DNA of 64,000 bases from assembly GCF_017939745.1 (NCBI RefSeq), contig NZ_JAGKQQ010000001.1:4464001-4528000 (forward strand), read 5' to 3'. The notes under the pieces are model-generated. The model was not told where the DNA came from. It was given only the letters and a program-made list of their open reading frames with translations, and made no database searches. The position numbers and the translations under genes are program-made. How positions within the stretch are numbered: position 1 is the first letter of the stretch; each line of letters begins with the position of its first letter. This stretch comes from Gemmata palustris (GTDB lineage: Bacteria > Planctomycetota > Planctomycetia > Gemmatales > Gemmataceae). Shown piece after piece: positions 17,888 through 25,631 of this stretch.

Positions 17888-19237
17888 ATGCTCGAATCCG
17901 TTCTCGATACCATCGGCCGGACGCCACTGGTACTGCTCAACCGGCTCACCGAGGGGCTCCAGGCCAAGGTCGCGGTGAAAGTGGAGTTCGCCAACCCCGG
18001 CGGGAGCGTGAAGGACCGCGTGGCGCAGGCGATGATCGCGGAAGCCGAGCTGCGCGGCACGCTCCGGCCCGGCGGCACCATCATCGAGGCCACCGCGGGC
18101 AACACGGGCGTGGGCCTAGCAATGGTGGCTGCGGTAAAGGGCTACCGCTGCATCTTCGTGCTACCCGACAAGATGTCCAACGAGAAGATCCTGCTGCTGA
18201 AGGCTTACGGCGCGGAGGTCGTCGTCACGCCGACCGCCGTGGCGCCGGATTCCCCCGAAAGCTACAACGGCGTGGCCGATCGATTGGCGCGCGAGATCCC
18301 GGGGGCGTGGCGCCCCAACCAGTTCACCAACGCCGCAAACCCGGAAGTCCACTACCGCACGACCGGCCCGGAAATCTGGGAACAGACAAAGGGCAAGGTG
18401 ACCGTGTTCGTGTGCGGCGTCGGCACCGGCGGCACCGTGAGCGGCGTGGGCAAGTACCTGAAGGAAATGAACCCGAACGTGAAGATCGTCGGCGCCGACC
18501 CGGAAGGCTCGGTGCTCTCCGGCGGGACACCGAAACCGTGGAAGGTCGAGGGGATCGGCGAAGACTTCGTCCCCAAGACGTTTTCCAGCAAGTACGTGGA
18601 CGACTGGGTCCGCGTGGGCGACGCGGAGTCGTTCTTCGTCGCGCGCGAACTGGCCCGGCGCGAAGGCATGCTCCTCGGCGGGAGCACAGGAACCAACGTG
18701 GCCGCGGCGCTCCGCTACGCCCGCCGATTGGGGCCGGGGCAGATCATCGTCGCGCTCGGGTGCGACACCGGGCGCAACTACCTCAGCAAGTTCTTCGACG
18801 ACGGCTGGCTGGCCGAAAACAAGCTCACATTTACGGAAGCCCCGGCGCACTCGGTCGGCGACCTACTCAAGAAACGTGGAGAGCGCAAACTGGTGATGAT
18901 AACCCCGGACGCGACCGCGGAGCAGGCGATTCAACTGTTGGAAGCGACCGGCATCTCACAGTTGCCCGTCATGGACGCGGGCAAACCGGTCGGCAGCGTC
19001 CAGGAGGTGTCACTGGCCCGCATTTTGCACGACGGCAAAGACCCGACGAAGGTGACGATCAGCGACCTGATGGCGCGCCCATTGCCGACGCTCGACATCC
19101 GCACGCACCTGGACGAAGCGTACCGCCTCCTCCTCGCGGGCTACACCGGCGTGCTGGCCACGAACGACGGCGCGGTCGTGGACATCGTCACCCGCATCGA
19201 CCTGATCCACTACTGGGGCAGTAACCGCGCGAAGTAG
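17888..19237 (+). CDS. cbs: Cystathionine beta-synthase-type PLP enzyme with CBS domain pair
   Basis: A 449-residue cytoplasmic enzyme. The N-terminal PLP fold-type II domain (about 1-315) has NPGGSVKDRVA with the Schiff-base Lys42, the phosphate-side TAGNTGVGLAM and the loop GTGGTVSGVGKYL. It would condense serine and homocysteine to cystathionine, or act as an O-acetylserine-dependent cysteine synthase. The C-terminal 120 residues (ATAEQAIQLLEATGISQLPVM.. and ...DIVTRIDLI) form a CBS pair, the regulatory nucleotide- or SAM-binding module that favours the cystathionine beta-synthase reading. GGAG lies eight bases before the ATG. Length matches bacterial CBS enzymes. Confidence 0.87.
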   Translation: MLESVLDTIGRTPLVLLNRLTEGLQAKVAVKVEFANPGGSVKDRVAQAMIAEAELRGTLRPGGTIIEATAGNTGVGLAMVAAVKGYRCIFVLPDKMSNEKILLLKAYGAEVVVTPTAVAPDSPESYNGVADRLAREIPGAWRPNQFTNAANPEVHYRTTGPEIWEQTKGKVTVFVCGVGTGGTVSGVGKYLKEMNPNVKIVGADPEGSVLSGGTPKPWKVEGIGEDFVPKTFSSKYVDDWVRVGDAESFFVARELARREGMLLGGSTGTNVAAALRYARRLGPGQIIVALGCDTGRNYLSKFFDDGWLAENKLTFTEAPAHSVGDLLKKRGERKLVMITPDATAEQAIQLLEATGISQLPVMDAGKPVGSVQEVSLARILHDGKDPTKVTISDLMARPLPTLDIRTHLDEAYRLLLAGYTGVLATNDGAVVDIVTRIDLIHYWGSNRAK

Positions 19238-19267
19238 AATGGGGCGGGTGTTCTCAGGAGAAGACCG

Positions 19268-20017
19268 ATGCCGCTGCTCGACCACTTTCACGGACCGATT
19301 GCGAAAGCGCACGAGTGGGAAACGTTTCACACCCGCTGGGGCGTTGCGCTCGCGGATGATTTGAATCGACGCCTACCGAGACGATTTCTCGCTTCGGCCC
19401 CGATGCGCCTCGGGCCATCCGTCGCGGCGGACGTGGCCGAACGGGAGTGGCTCTCCGAGAGTCACGAAACCCACGGCGGCGAGTCGGCCACCGGCAACGG
19501 CGTGGCCCTCGTGACCGAAGTCGAGGTCTACGCGCCACCGGCGCCCGAACTGGTCATGCCTACCACATTCCCCGACGAGTACCGCGTGGAAGTGCGCGAC
19601 ACGCTCAAAGCGTCGCGCGTGATCGCCGTCATCGAACTGGTGAGCGAATCGAACAAGAAAGAGGCCAACGAGCGGGAGCAGTTCGCCGCGAAGTGCCTCA
19701 GTTACCTCGGCAAGGGGATCGGGCTCGTTGTGATCGACATCGTGACGTCGCGGCACTGGAACTTGCACAACGAACTCGTCCGCTTGGCCGAGCACGACGA
19801 CAAGTTTCTGATGCCGGACGATCCGTGGATTTACGCCACCGCGTACCGCCCGGTGCGCCGGAACAAAGAAGACCTGATCGACCTCTGGACCTGGCCGCTC
19901 GTGGTCGGAACCGCGCTCCCGGCCGTGCCCCTGGCACTCAAGGGTTACGGGTGCGTGCGCCTCGATCTGGAAGCCACTTACACGGAAGCGTGCGCGCGGC
20001 TCCGTATTACTGAATAG
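19268..20017 (+). CDS. DUF4058-like protein
   Basis: A 249-residue soluble protein: MPLLDHFHGPIAKAHEWETFHTRWG, then EVEVYAPPAPELVMP, RVIAVIELVSESNKK and CLSYLGKGIGLVVIDIV. The core pattern IELVSxxNK followed by LxxGxxLVVIDIV resembles DUF4058 and restriction-endonuclease-like folds of the Uma2 type, although catalytic residues cannot be asserted. It starts 31 bases after the CBS-type gene, with AGGAGAAG directly upstream, so it may share that transcript. It is followed by a diverged paralogue. Confidence 0.65.
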   Translation: MPLLDHFHGPIAKAHEWETFHTRWGVALADDLNRRLPRRFLASAPMRLGPSVAADVAEREWLSESHETHGGESATGNGVALVTEVEVYAPPAPELVMPTTFPDEYRVEVRDTLKASRVIAVIELVSESNKKEANEREQFAAKCLSYLGKGIGLVVIDIVTSRHWNLHNELVRLAEHDDKFLMPDDPWIYATAYRPVRRNKEDLIDLWTWPLVVGTALPAVPLALKGYGCVRLDLEATYTEACARLRITE

Positions 20018-20037
20018 CCACCATTAAAGGGTACCCG

Positions 20038-20745
20038 ATGCCGCTACTCGATATCGACTGGGCGAAGAACGACCGCGACCCGTTCGCGTTCCTGGTGAAC
20101 TGGTCCGCGTGCGTTGCCGACGCACTGAACGCGCAACTGCCGAACACCGAGCGGTTCCTCGCGGAATCGTTCCACCGCACGCGCCTGAAAACGGGCGAAG
20201 AAATCGCGGGCTTCGCCGGAGGACCGCCGGTGGTGAGCGCCGGTGGGCAGGACACGGACCAGAAGTACCCGGCGTTCGATCCGCCGGCGCCGACGTTCGT
20301 TGCGCCGGCCCGGTTCACCGACCGCGTGGGCGTGAACGTGTCCGACGCGCACCACGGTCGGCGCGTCACGGCCGTGGTGATGTTCGTGACCCCGGACAAC
20401 AAGGCCGACTCCGATTCGTCGCTCGCGTTCGCGGTGCGCGCGGCCGCGCTCATGTCGCGCGGGGCGGGTGTGGTCATTGTGGACGCGCTGCCCGGCCCCG
20501 CGAGTTGGGCCACGCACCTGCACAGCCTCGTAGGGGTGTACCCCATCACCAAGCGACCGCGTGGCACCGACGCCCCTGTACTCGTCGTTCACCCCCAAGT
20601 GCAAGGCGGCGCGGAGCAGTTCGCGGTGTGGCACTACGCGGTCGCGTCGGGGTTCCCGCTGCCCACGGTCCCGGTTCCGATTCGTGGGGCGATGAACCTG
20701 AAGCTCGATCTCGAAGCCACCTACGCGGCCGCTTGCGAGCGCTGA
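20038..20745 (+). CDS. Diverged DUF4058-like paralogue
   Basis: A 235-residue protein starting MPLLDIDWAKNDRDPFAFLVNW, homologous in layout to the preceding gene: the same MPLLD opening, a middle RVTAVVMFVTPDNKAD in place of the IELVSESNKK strand, then SRGAGVVIVDALPG and an identical-style ending LKLDLEATYAAACE (compare RLDLEATYTEACA). The charged ELVSxSNK core has been lost, so if the family has an active site here, this copy may be inactive or altered. It starts 20 bases after its neighbour and is surely co-transcribed. Confidence 0.65.
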   Translation: MPLLDIDWAKNDRDPFAFLVNWSACVADALNAQLPNTERFLAESFHRTRLKTGEEIAGFAGGPPVVSAGGQDTDQKYPAFDPPAPTFVAPARFTDRVGVNVSDAHHGRRVTAVVMFVTPDNKADSDSSLAFAVRAAALMSRGAGVVIVDALPGPASWATHLHSLVGVYPITKRPRGTDAPVLVVHPQVQGGAEQFAVWHYAVASGFPLPTVPVPIRGAMNLKLDLEATYAAACER

Positions 20746-20783
20746 TCTTGGGTCGCGGCCAAGCGAGGCGTCACTGTGTGTTT

Positions 20784-20821
20784 CGCATCCCAAGCCCGAG
20801 GGCGAACGGGCTTGGGATGCG
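20784..20821. terminator. 15-bp terminator-like hairpin
   Basis: Perfect stem CGCATCCCAAGCCCG/CGGGCTTGGGATGCG with an eight-base loop, 38 bases downstream of the second DUF4058-like gene and ahead of a convergent gene's stop. Confidence 0.6.
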
Positions 20822-20896
20822 TGCGATTCAATCCATCTCCTCCCAGTTCTCGCGCTCGATGTTGTGTTTCCGCGCATTGCAACGTGCCTCGCGGTT

Positions 20897-21535
20897 TCAC
20901 CCACGGGGTGGAACTGATTCGAGCCATCTGCCACGCGCCCCGAATCGATTTTCAACTGGTTCGGCAATCACGCGAATGGCATTCTCTCGTGAGTCGAGCC
21001 ACCTTGCTTGTCGCTTTTTTCGTTCGTGTGTTTTGGGCGCGAGGCGCCGAGATTTGAGCGCGGGGAGTGCGCTAAGATCACTGGCGCGATTTGTCAAGGC
21101 AAGGGCCAGCGCGACACAGGTTCCGTTCAAGGCACTGGATCGGGTTTCTTCTAACGAGCCACAATAGGGAATACACGTCCGACAAACTTCGCAATGTCGC
21201 AGTTCCGGAGTAGCCGTTGGTGTGAGCCGCTTCCACTGTTTCGGGCACGCATCTGAAGGTGTTACTTGATAGGTTTCGAGCTTCGGATTGCTAATCACCG
21301 TAAGCCACAAAGGGTCAATGCGTTTGGCCAGGCGCCGGAGCTGATTCCGGCCGTAATTTTGATCGTGGTTTTGTTCGGGTGCGTCGGCAATGCGGAGTTC
21401 GAGGCGGATGAAGTCGGCTTTGGTTTTGCAGTTCGGGTCGTCTTGTTCGTCGAGCCAGTCGGCGAATACGAGTCGGGCGGTGTCGTCGGCGGGCGATTGG
21501 CGGATCACGGACAGAAAACCGGCCTCTTCGTGCAT
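20897..21535 (-). CDS. TIGR02996 domain protein
   Basis: A 212-residue protein. Its N-terminal 45 residues match the short planctomycete TIGR02996 ('repeat-companion') pattern: EAGFLSVIRQSPADDTARLVFADWLDEQ followed by KADFIRLELRIA. The middle contains a run of cysteines (HCEVCRTCIPYC), a possible metal-binding cluster. The C-terminal 70 residues are basic and low in recognisable structure (KSRRLAPKTHERKKRQARW). The start at 21535 has GGAG six bases upstream. Function unknown; the domain is widespread in Gemmata-type genomes, often in proteins with leucine-rich-like repeats, which are not seen here. Confidence 0.7.
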   Translation of the reverse strand: MHEEAGFLSVIRQSPADDTARLVFADWLDEQDDPNCKTKADFIRLELRIADAPEQNHDQNYGRNQLRRLAKRIDPLWLTVISNPKLETYQVTPSDACPKQWKRLTPTATPELRHCEVCRTCIPYCGSLEETRSSALNGTCVALALALTNRASDLSALPALKSRRLAPKTHERKKRQARWLDSRENAIRVIAEPVENRFGARGRWLESVPPRG

Positions 21536-21604
21536 TGGCACTCCAGGGGATGTTCGTGCGACAGAGCCATGCCGCACGGACACACATCCCCGGTCGGAGG
21601 TTCG

Positions 21605-22477
21605 TCAGTAATCCGCGCTCACAACCATCCCGTCCGCACGCCCCGCCAGCCACCGGAGTTGTGCCGGGTCGCTGGAGTCACGGAGGAACCGCACGGAGCC
21701 GTCGGCGAACCCGAACTGTGCCCCGCCGCTGTGCCGCGAACTGAACGCTTGCGGGGCCGAGCCGTTAATACGCGACGTGTCGGCGTCCAGCCACCACATC
21801 GTGTCGCTGGTCTGCACGATCGCACCGGGTTGCCCGCTCATCCCGGCCCAGATCGCGGCGCGCTTCTGAGTTGGCGTGTCGAAGATGCACTCGCCGATGA
21901 GCAGCGTGTTGGACGTGCCGTCGGTGATATCGGTGATCCGCGTGCGGCTGTTCTGGTACATGATGCCGCCGAAGTCGAAGTTCATCTGGATCGTCGGGAG
22001 CGTGTACGGGCCGCACACCGCGCGGTAGTTCGAGGTCGCGTGGTTCTGCCGCTGCGGGTTGATCTCCGGGGCACCGTCCGCCGGGCACAGGAACGTCTTG
22101 ATCTTCACCTGACTCAACCCGCCCGGAACGTCGGTCGCGTTAACGAGTACCAGTCCGCCACCGAACCGCGTGTTGGTGCTCACTCCGAGCTGCTTAAAGA
22201 GATTGTCCTGTTCGATGTAGGGGAGCAGGTACGCGGACCAGCTCCACGAGCCATTGAAATCCGGCCCCGCGAACGCGGACGGGAACCGCTCGTTGTCTCC
22301 TGCGAAGGCGTGCAGCGCAAGTGCCGTCTGTTTCAGGTTGTTACTGCACGAGATGCGTGCGGCCGCGGCCCGCACTTTTTGCACCGCGGGGAGCAATAAC
22401 CCGATAAGTACCGCGATGATCGCGATGACGACCAGTAATTCAATCAGTGTGAATCCGCGCGTCTTGTGAGGCCGCAT
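21605..22477 (-). CDS. DUF1559 prepilin-like protein
   Basis: A 290-residue paralogue of the 1666-2511 protein: leader [17 protein letters not shown], the helix ending [14 protein letters not shown], and the C-terminal H-X9-DG signature HSGGAQFGFADGSVRFL. Between them lies the usual beta-rich domain with ILxCPxD-like KIKTFLCPADGAPE. It is a single gene, divergent from the DnaJ-type gene, and has no pilus-assembly genes nearby. Confidence 0.9.
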   Translation of the reverse strand: MRPHKTRGFTLIELLVVIAIIAVLIGLLLPAVQKVRAAAARISCSNNLKQTALALHAFAGDNERFPSAFAGPDFNGSWSWSAYLLPYIEQDNLFKQLGVSTNTRFGGGLVLVNATDVPGGLSQVKIKTFLCPADGAPEINPQRQNHATSNYRAVCGPYTLPTIQMNFDFGGIMYQNSRTRITDITDGTSNTLLIGECIFDTPTQKRAAIWAGMSGQPGAIVQTSDTMWWLDADTSRINGSAPQAFSSRHSGGAQFGFADGSVRFLRDSSDPAQLRWLAGRADGMVVSADY

Positions 22478-22622
22478 GAATTCCCCGATCCGAGGGGCGA
22501 GACCCTGAACCCGAGCGAGCGCCGCACCAATCTAAACGAACGAGGTTTCGGTTCGGTTGGCCGGAACACTACAATTTACCAAGCCGCACGGAGCGGTGTT
22601 TCATTCACCAGCAGTTACTCCA

Positions 22623-23567
22623 ATGCCCCGTGATCCTTACGACGTGCTCGGTGTCTCCAAGTCCGCGACCGCGGACGACATCAACAAGGCGTATCGCAAA
22701 CTGTCGAAGAAGTACCACCCGGACCGCAACCCCGGCGACAAGCAGGCCGACGCCAGCTACAAGGAAGTTCAGGCCGCACACGACATCCTCGGCGACACGA
22801 ACAAGAAGGCGCAGTACGACCAGTTCGGGTTCGCCGGACCGCAAAACGGGTTCCCCGGTGGCGGATTTCCGGGTGGGGGTGGGTTTCCTGGTGGCGGCGG
22901 GTTCCCGGGTGCGAGCGGTGCGCCAATCGACCCGGAAGCCGCGCAGCGCCTCTTTGACATGTTCGGCGGCGGAATGGGCGGCCAAGGCGGTCCGGATCTG
23001 AGTGACATCTTCGGTGGCGGCAAGCGCAAAACCCGGACCCGGTCGCGCGCGCACGCCGAGCCGATCGAGTCCGAAGTGACGGTCCCGTTCGACGTGGCCG
23101 CGAACGGCGGGAGCGTCGCGCTGGAGGTCGGCGGGCGCCGGATCGATGTGAAGGTACCCGCGGGGATCGAGGAGGGAAAGAGGCTCCGCGTACCGGCCGA
23201 CGCGACCGGCGGACCCGAGGTGCTACTCAAAGTGAAGATCGCCCCCCACCCGTTCTTCCGGCGCGAGGGCAACGACCTCTACCTGGACGTGCCGATCACG
23301 ATCTCGGAAGCGGTTCTCGGCGCGAAGGTAGACGTGCCCACGCTCGACGGGAGCAAGCTGGCGCTACTCACCGTCACTGTTCCGCCCGGTACATCGAGTG
23401 GTCGCAAGCTGCGCTTGCGCGGAAAAGGCATCTCGGGCGGCGATCAGTATTTGGTCTTCAAGGTGGAAGTGCCGAGCGGGAAGGTCGACGACAAGAGCCG
23501 CGAACTGATCGAGGAGTTCGCGAAACTGAACCCACAGAATCTGCGCACGGAAGCCCCGTGGGTGTGA
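22623..23567 (+). CDS. DnaJ type B co-chaperone (CbpA-like)
   Basis: A 314-residue Hsp40. The J domain (residues 5-70) carries the essential HPD at 32-34 in KKYHPDRNPGD. It is followed by a Gly/Phe-rich segment built on GFPGGGFPGGG-type repeats (about 80-105) and two C-terminal beta-sandwich substrate domains (VTVPFDVAANGGSVAL, and FFRREGNDLYLDVPITISEAVLGA). The four CxxCxGxG zinc motifs of DnaJ type A are absent, which makes it type B. It would stimulate DnaK ATPase. No strong Shine-Dalgarno is visible. It lies 26 bases upstream of rnpA and probably shares its transcript. Confidence 0.88.
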   Translation: MPRDPYDVLGVSKSATADDINKAYRKLSKKYHPDRNPGDKQADASYKEVQAAHDILGDTNKKAQYDQFGFAGPQNGFPGGGFPGGGGFPGGGGFPGASGAPIDPEAAQRLFDMFGGGMGGQGGPDLSDIFGGGKRKTRTRSRAHAEPIESEVTVPFDVAANGGSVALEVGGRRIDVKVPAGIEEGKRLRVPADATGGPEVLLKVKIAPHPFFRREGNDLYLDVPITISEAVLGAKVDVPTLDGSKLALLTVTVPPGTSSGRKLRLRGKGISGGDQYLVFKVEVPSGKVDDKSRELIEEFAKLNPQNLRTEAPWV

Positions 23568-23592
23568 TTTCCTTCGTGTAGCGAATTGAGAT

Positions 23593-24186
23593 ATGACCGC
23601 GCCCGACAAGCCACTGACGTTCCCACAAACGCACCACATGAAGACTCCCGCGGAGTTCGAGCGGTGCTACGCGCGGAAGCGCTCGTCCGCGGACGGGTTG
23701 CTGATCGTGTATGCGTGCGAGAACGAACTCGCCCACCCGCGCCTCGGGTGCTCCGTGTCGCGTAAGGTGGGCAACGCAGTGGTGCGCAACCGCTACAAGC
23801 GCCTGTTCCGCGAAGCGTTCCGCTTGGTGCAACACGACTTGCCGCCGGGCGCGGACTTCATCCTGATCCCGCGCCCGGGGCCGTACCCCGCGATCGACGC
23901 GCTCAAGGTGTCACTGGTAAAACTGGCGACTCAGGCGACGCGAAAGCTGCGCGACGGTCCGCGCCCCAAGCCAAGCCAACCTACCCCCCCGTCCCCCCTC
24001 CCTTTAGGGAGGGGGGAGGCAGAACCTAACCCCCTAACCACCTTCCCTAAGAAGGAAGGGGGAACGGAGCAAAACGCAACAGACGCAACGCAATCTACGG
24101 CCGTTTTAAGTCCCTCTCCGTTTAGGGGAGGGGTTGGGGAGGGGTTACAGCCACAACCTGCCCCCAACGGGGGCACCCCCTCGTGA
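23593..24186 (+). CDS. rnpA: Ribonuclease P protein component with a repeat-encoded C-terminal tail
   Basis: Protein subunit of RNase P, which matures tRNA 5' ends. The core (about residues 17-122) shows the family signature LGCSVSRKVGNAVVRNRYKR followed by LFREAFR. The product is 197 residues, whereas bacterial RnpA is usually near 120. The extra 72 residues (about 126-197) are Pro/Gly-rich and encoded by a dispersed intergenic repeat also found at about 56010-56135. The stop overlaps the yidD GTG by four bases. The common rpmH neighbour is not adjacent; instead a DnaJ-type gene precedes it. Two Met candidates exist (residues 1 and 16); the second (MKTPAEF) aligns better with the core. Confidence 0.87.
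   Translation: MTAPDKPLTFPQTHHMKTPAEFERCYARKRSSADGLLIVYACENELAHPRLGCSVSRKVGNAVVRNRYKRLFREAFRLVQHDLPPGADFILIPRPGPYPAIDALKVSLVKLATQATRKLRDGPRPKPSQPTPPSPLPLGRGEAEPNPLTTFPKKEGGTEQNATDATQSTAVLSPSPFRGGVGEGLQPQPAPNGGTPS
24025..24147. repeat. Dispersed repeat, copy A (inside rnpA 3' end)
   Basis: Shares several blocks with copy B at 56010-56135: CCTTCCCTAAGAAGGAAGG, then an A-rich spacer with 'acgc.tct.cggc', GTTTTAA, and a C-rich/G-rich hairpin ending GGGGTTGGGGAG. Here it is in frame and encodes the C-terminal tail of RnpA, and reaches to within about 35 bases of yidD. Confidence 0.8.
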
Positions 24187-24431
24187 AGTCCCTCTCTTGG
24201 CTCTGGCGCGGACCGGCGCTCGCGTTCGGCGCGGTGATGGTCGTGTGCGTGCGCGGGTATCAGAAGTTGATTCGCCCGATTCTGCCGCCGATGTGCCGGT
24301 TCTATCCGGGGTGCAGCGAATATTTCATTCTCTCGGTGAAGAAGCACGGCCCGATCTTCGGGTGCGCAAAAGGCGCGTGGCGCATCTGCCGCTGCAACCC
24401 GTGGAATAGGGGCGGGTACGATCCACCGTAG
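24183..24431 (+). CDS. yidD: Membrane protein insertion efficiency factor YidD
   Basis: An 82-residue protein that helps YidC insert membrane proteins. The signature is GYQKLIRPILPPMCRFYPGC, then SEYF, and near the end RICRCNPWNRGGYDPP; the conserved cysteines are present. An N-terminal amphipathic/hydrophobic stretch (WLWRGPALAFGAVMVVCV) suits membrane association. It starts with GTG overlapping the rnpA stop, the common rnpA-yidD order in bacteria. No yidC follows; the next gene is convergent. Confidence 0.9.
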   Translation: MKSLSWLWRGPALAFGAVMVVCVRGYQKLIRPILPPMCRFYPGCSEYFILSVKKHGPIFGCAKGAWRICRCNPWNRGGYDPP

Positions 24432-24489
24432 GCGACCGGCCGGTGGATGCGTCCCTCAATTACCGGTCGGCTCACACCGGCCGGTCGCC
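24431..24489. terminator. Bidirectional terminator between yidD and the ThuA-like gene
   Basis: Perfect 15-base arms (24431-24445 and 24475-24489; GGCGACCGGCCGGTG and its reverse complement) fill the 60-base gap between two convergent genes, abutting both stops. Confidence 0.65.
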
Positions 24490-24491
24490 GG

Positions 24492-25385
24492 TTACTTCTT
24501 CCCCTTCGGGTCCAAGTTGGCGCGCATGTCCTCTTCGGTCACTTCGGACTTCACGCCGTCCTTCGGCACGTCGAGTTTGCAGAGCCACACGAGCGCGTTC
24601 AGCACGACCTTGCGGTAGTTGTCGTCCTTCCAGTTGCGGTGGTGGTGCCCGCCTGTAAACCCGGCGCCGCGCCCGCCGTTCTCGCGTTCGAGCGCCCACA
24701 TCATCGTTTCGGGCTGCCCCTTGGCGTCCTGGATGTGCTTGTACGGCCCCTGCGGGTACACGTAAGGGCCGTCGCGCACCGTGTCGGCGGGCTTCGCGGA
24801 GAGAATGGGCGTGATGCCCTTCATCCCGTCACGGAACCGCATGTTGAAGTACCATTCGTCCTTCACGCTGAACGGCTTCACGCCGTTCGCGATCGGGTGC
24901 TTGGGAAACTCCTTGAACTCCGGCGCCCACATCGGGTTGCAGGAATACATGTGTTCGTAGTAACCGCCGATCCAGTCTTTGAATTCCGGTCCGCCCAGAT
25001 CCTTCGGCACCTCGACGCCGTAGTGCGCGCACATGAGTCCGACGCCCTTCGCCATCAACTTGCCGATGCGCTCGAGCCGCTTCTCGCGCACGAGCGGGTG
25101 GTTCCCGCCGCCGTCCGCGAAACACAGGATCGCGTCGGCGGTGTCGAGCGCGGAGTCGTCCTTCGGGTAGCCGTTGAGGAAAACGACGGTTTCCAGCCCC
25201 GGGTACCCCTTCAGACACTTCTCGAGCAGGCGCACGCCCGCGTTGAACTCGTGGTCACCGGGGCCGTGGCTCGGCGTCCCCGCGATCATCACCAGTTTCT
25301 TTTTCTTGTCCGCACTGTAGGCAAGTGACGAATGGAGTGTTATCGCGGCGCTCGTGGCCAGGAACGCGCGTCGGGAGAGTGGCAT
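24492..25385 (-). CDS. Secreted ThuA-like domain protein
   Basis: A 297-residue protein with a Tat-type signal (PLSRRAFLATSAAITLHSSLAYSA). The mature chain has the ThuA-like (glutamine-amidotransferase-fold) pattern common in planctomycetes: KKLVMIAGTPSHGPGDHEF, then DAILCFADGGGNHPL, VGLMCAHYGVEV, and FTGGHHHRNWKDDNYR near the end. Family members are linked to carbohydrate metabolism, but activity is not established. Start 25385 is chosen since AAGGAG lies eight bases upstream; the ATG at 25391 would be only two bases from it. The frame runs open far upstream, antisense to the kinase gene, and that part is spurious. Confidence 0.8.
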   Translation of the reverse strand: MPLSRRAFLATSAAITLHSSLAYSADKKKKLVMIAGTPSHGPGDHEFNAGVRLLEKCLKGYPGLETVVFLNGYPKDDSALDTADAILCFADGGGNHPLVREKRLERIGKLMAKGVGLMCAHYGVEVPKDLGGPEFKDWIGGYYEHMYSCNPMWAPEFKEFPKHPIANGVKPFSVKDEWYFNMRFRDGMKGITPILSAKPADTVRDGPYVYPQGPYKHIQDAKGQPETMMWALERENGGRGAGFTGGHHHRNWKDDNYRKVVLNALVWLCKLDVPKDGVKSEVTEEDMRANLDPKGKK

Positions 25386-25458
25386 CGACATTGCTCCTTG
25401 AGTGGGTGGGTGTAAGTGTAGCCGACTCGCGTACCGGTCGCACAGAGTCGTACAGGCG

Positions 25459-25580
25459 GAAGATACCACAGGGCTCCCTCTACGAACGACGGCCCCTCTG
25501 GGGCGAAGAGCGGATTCTTTGTTTTCCGCCCCGGAGGGGCCGTCGTTCGTAGCACAGGGCGGGAGCCCTGTGGTATCTTC
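25459..25580. repeat. Nested palindromic element between divergent genes
   Basis: Outer arms 25459-25478 and 25561-25580 are exact 20-base reverse complements (GAAGATACCACAGGGCTCCC). An inner imperfect pair of about 25 bases (TACGAACGACGGCCCCT and its complement) lies inside. The element ends about 50 bases before the kinase start, in the shared promoter gap with the ThuA-like gene. Confidence 0.9.
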
Positions 25581-25631
25581 GTTTCGCGTGGGAAAGCGGC
25601 GCAAGTTGGGCATCGCCCACTGTTTCCTGGT

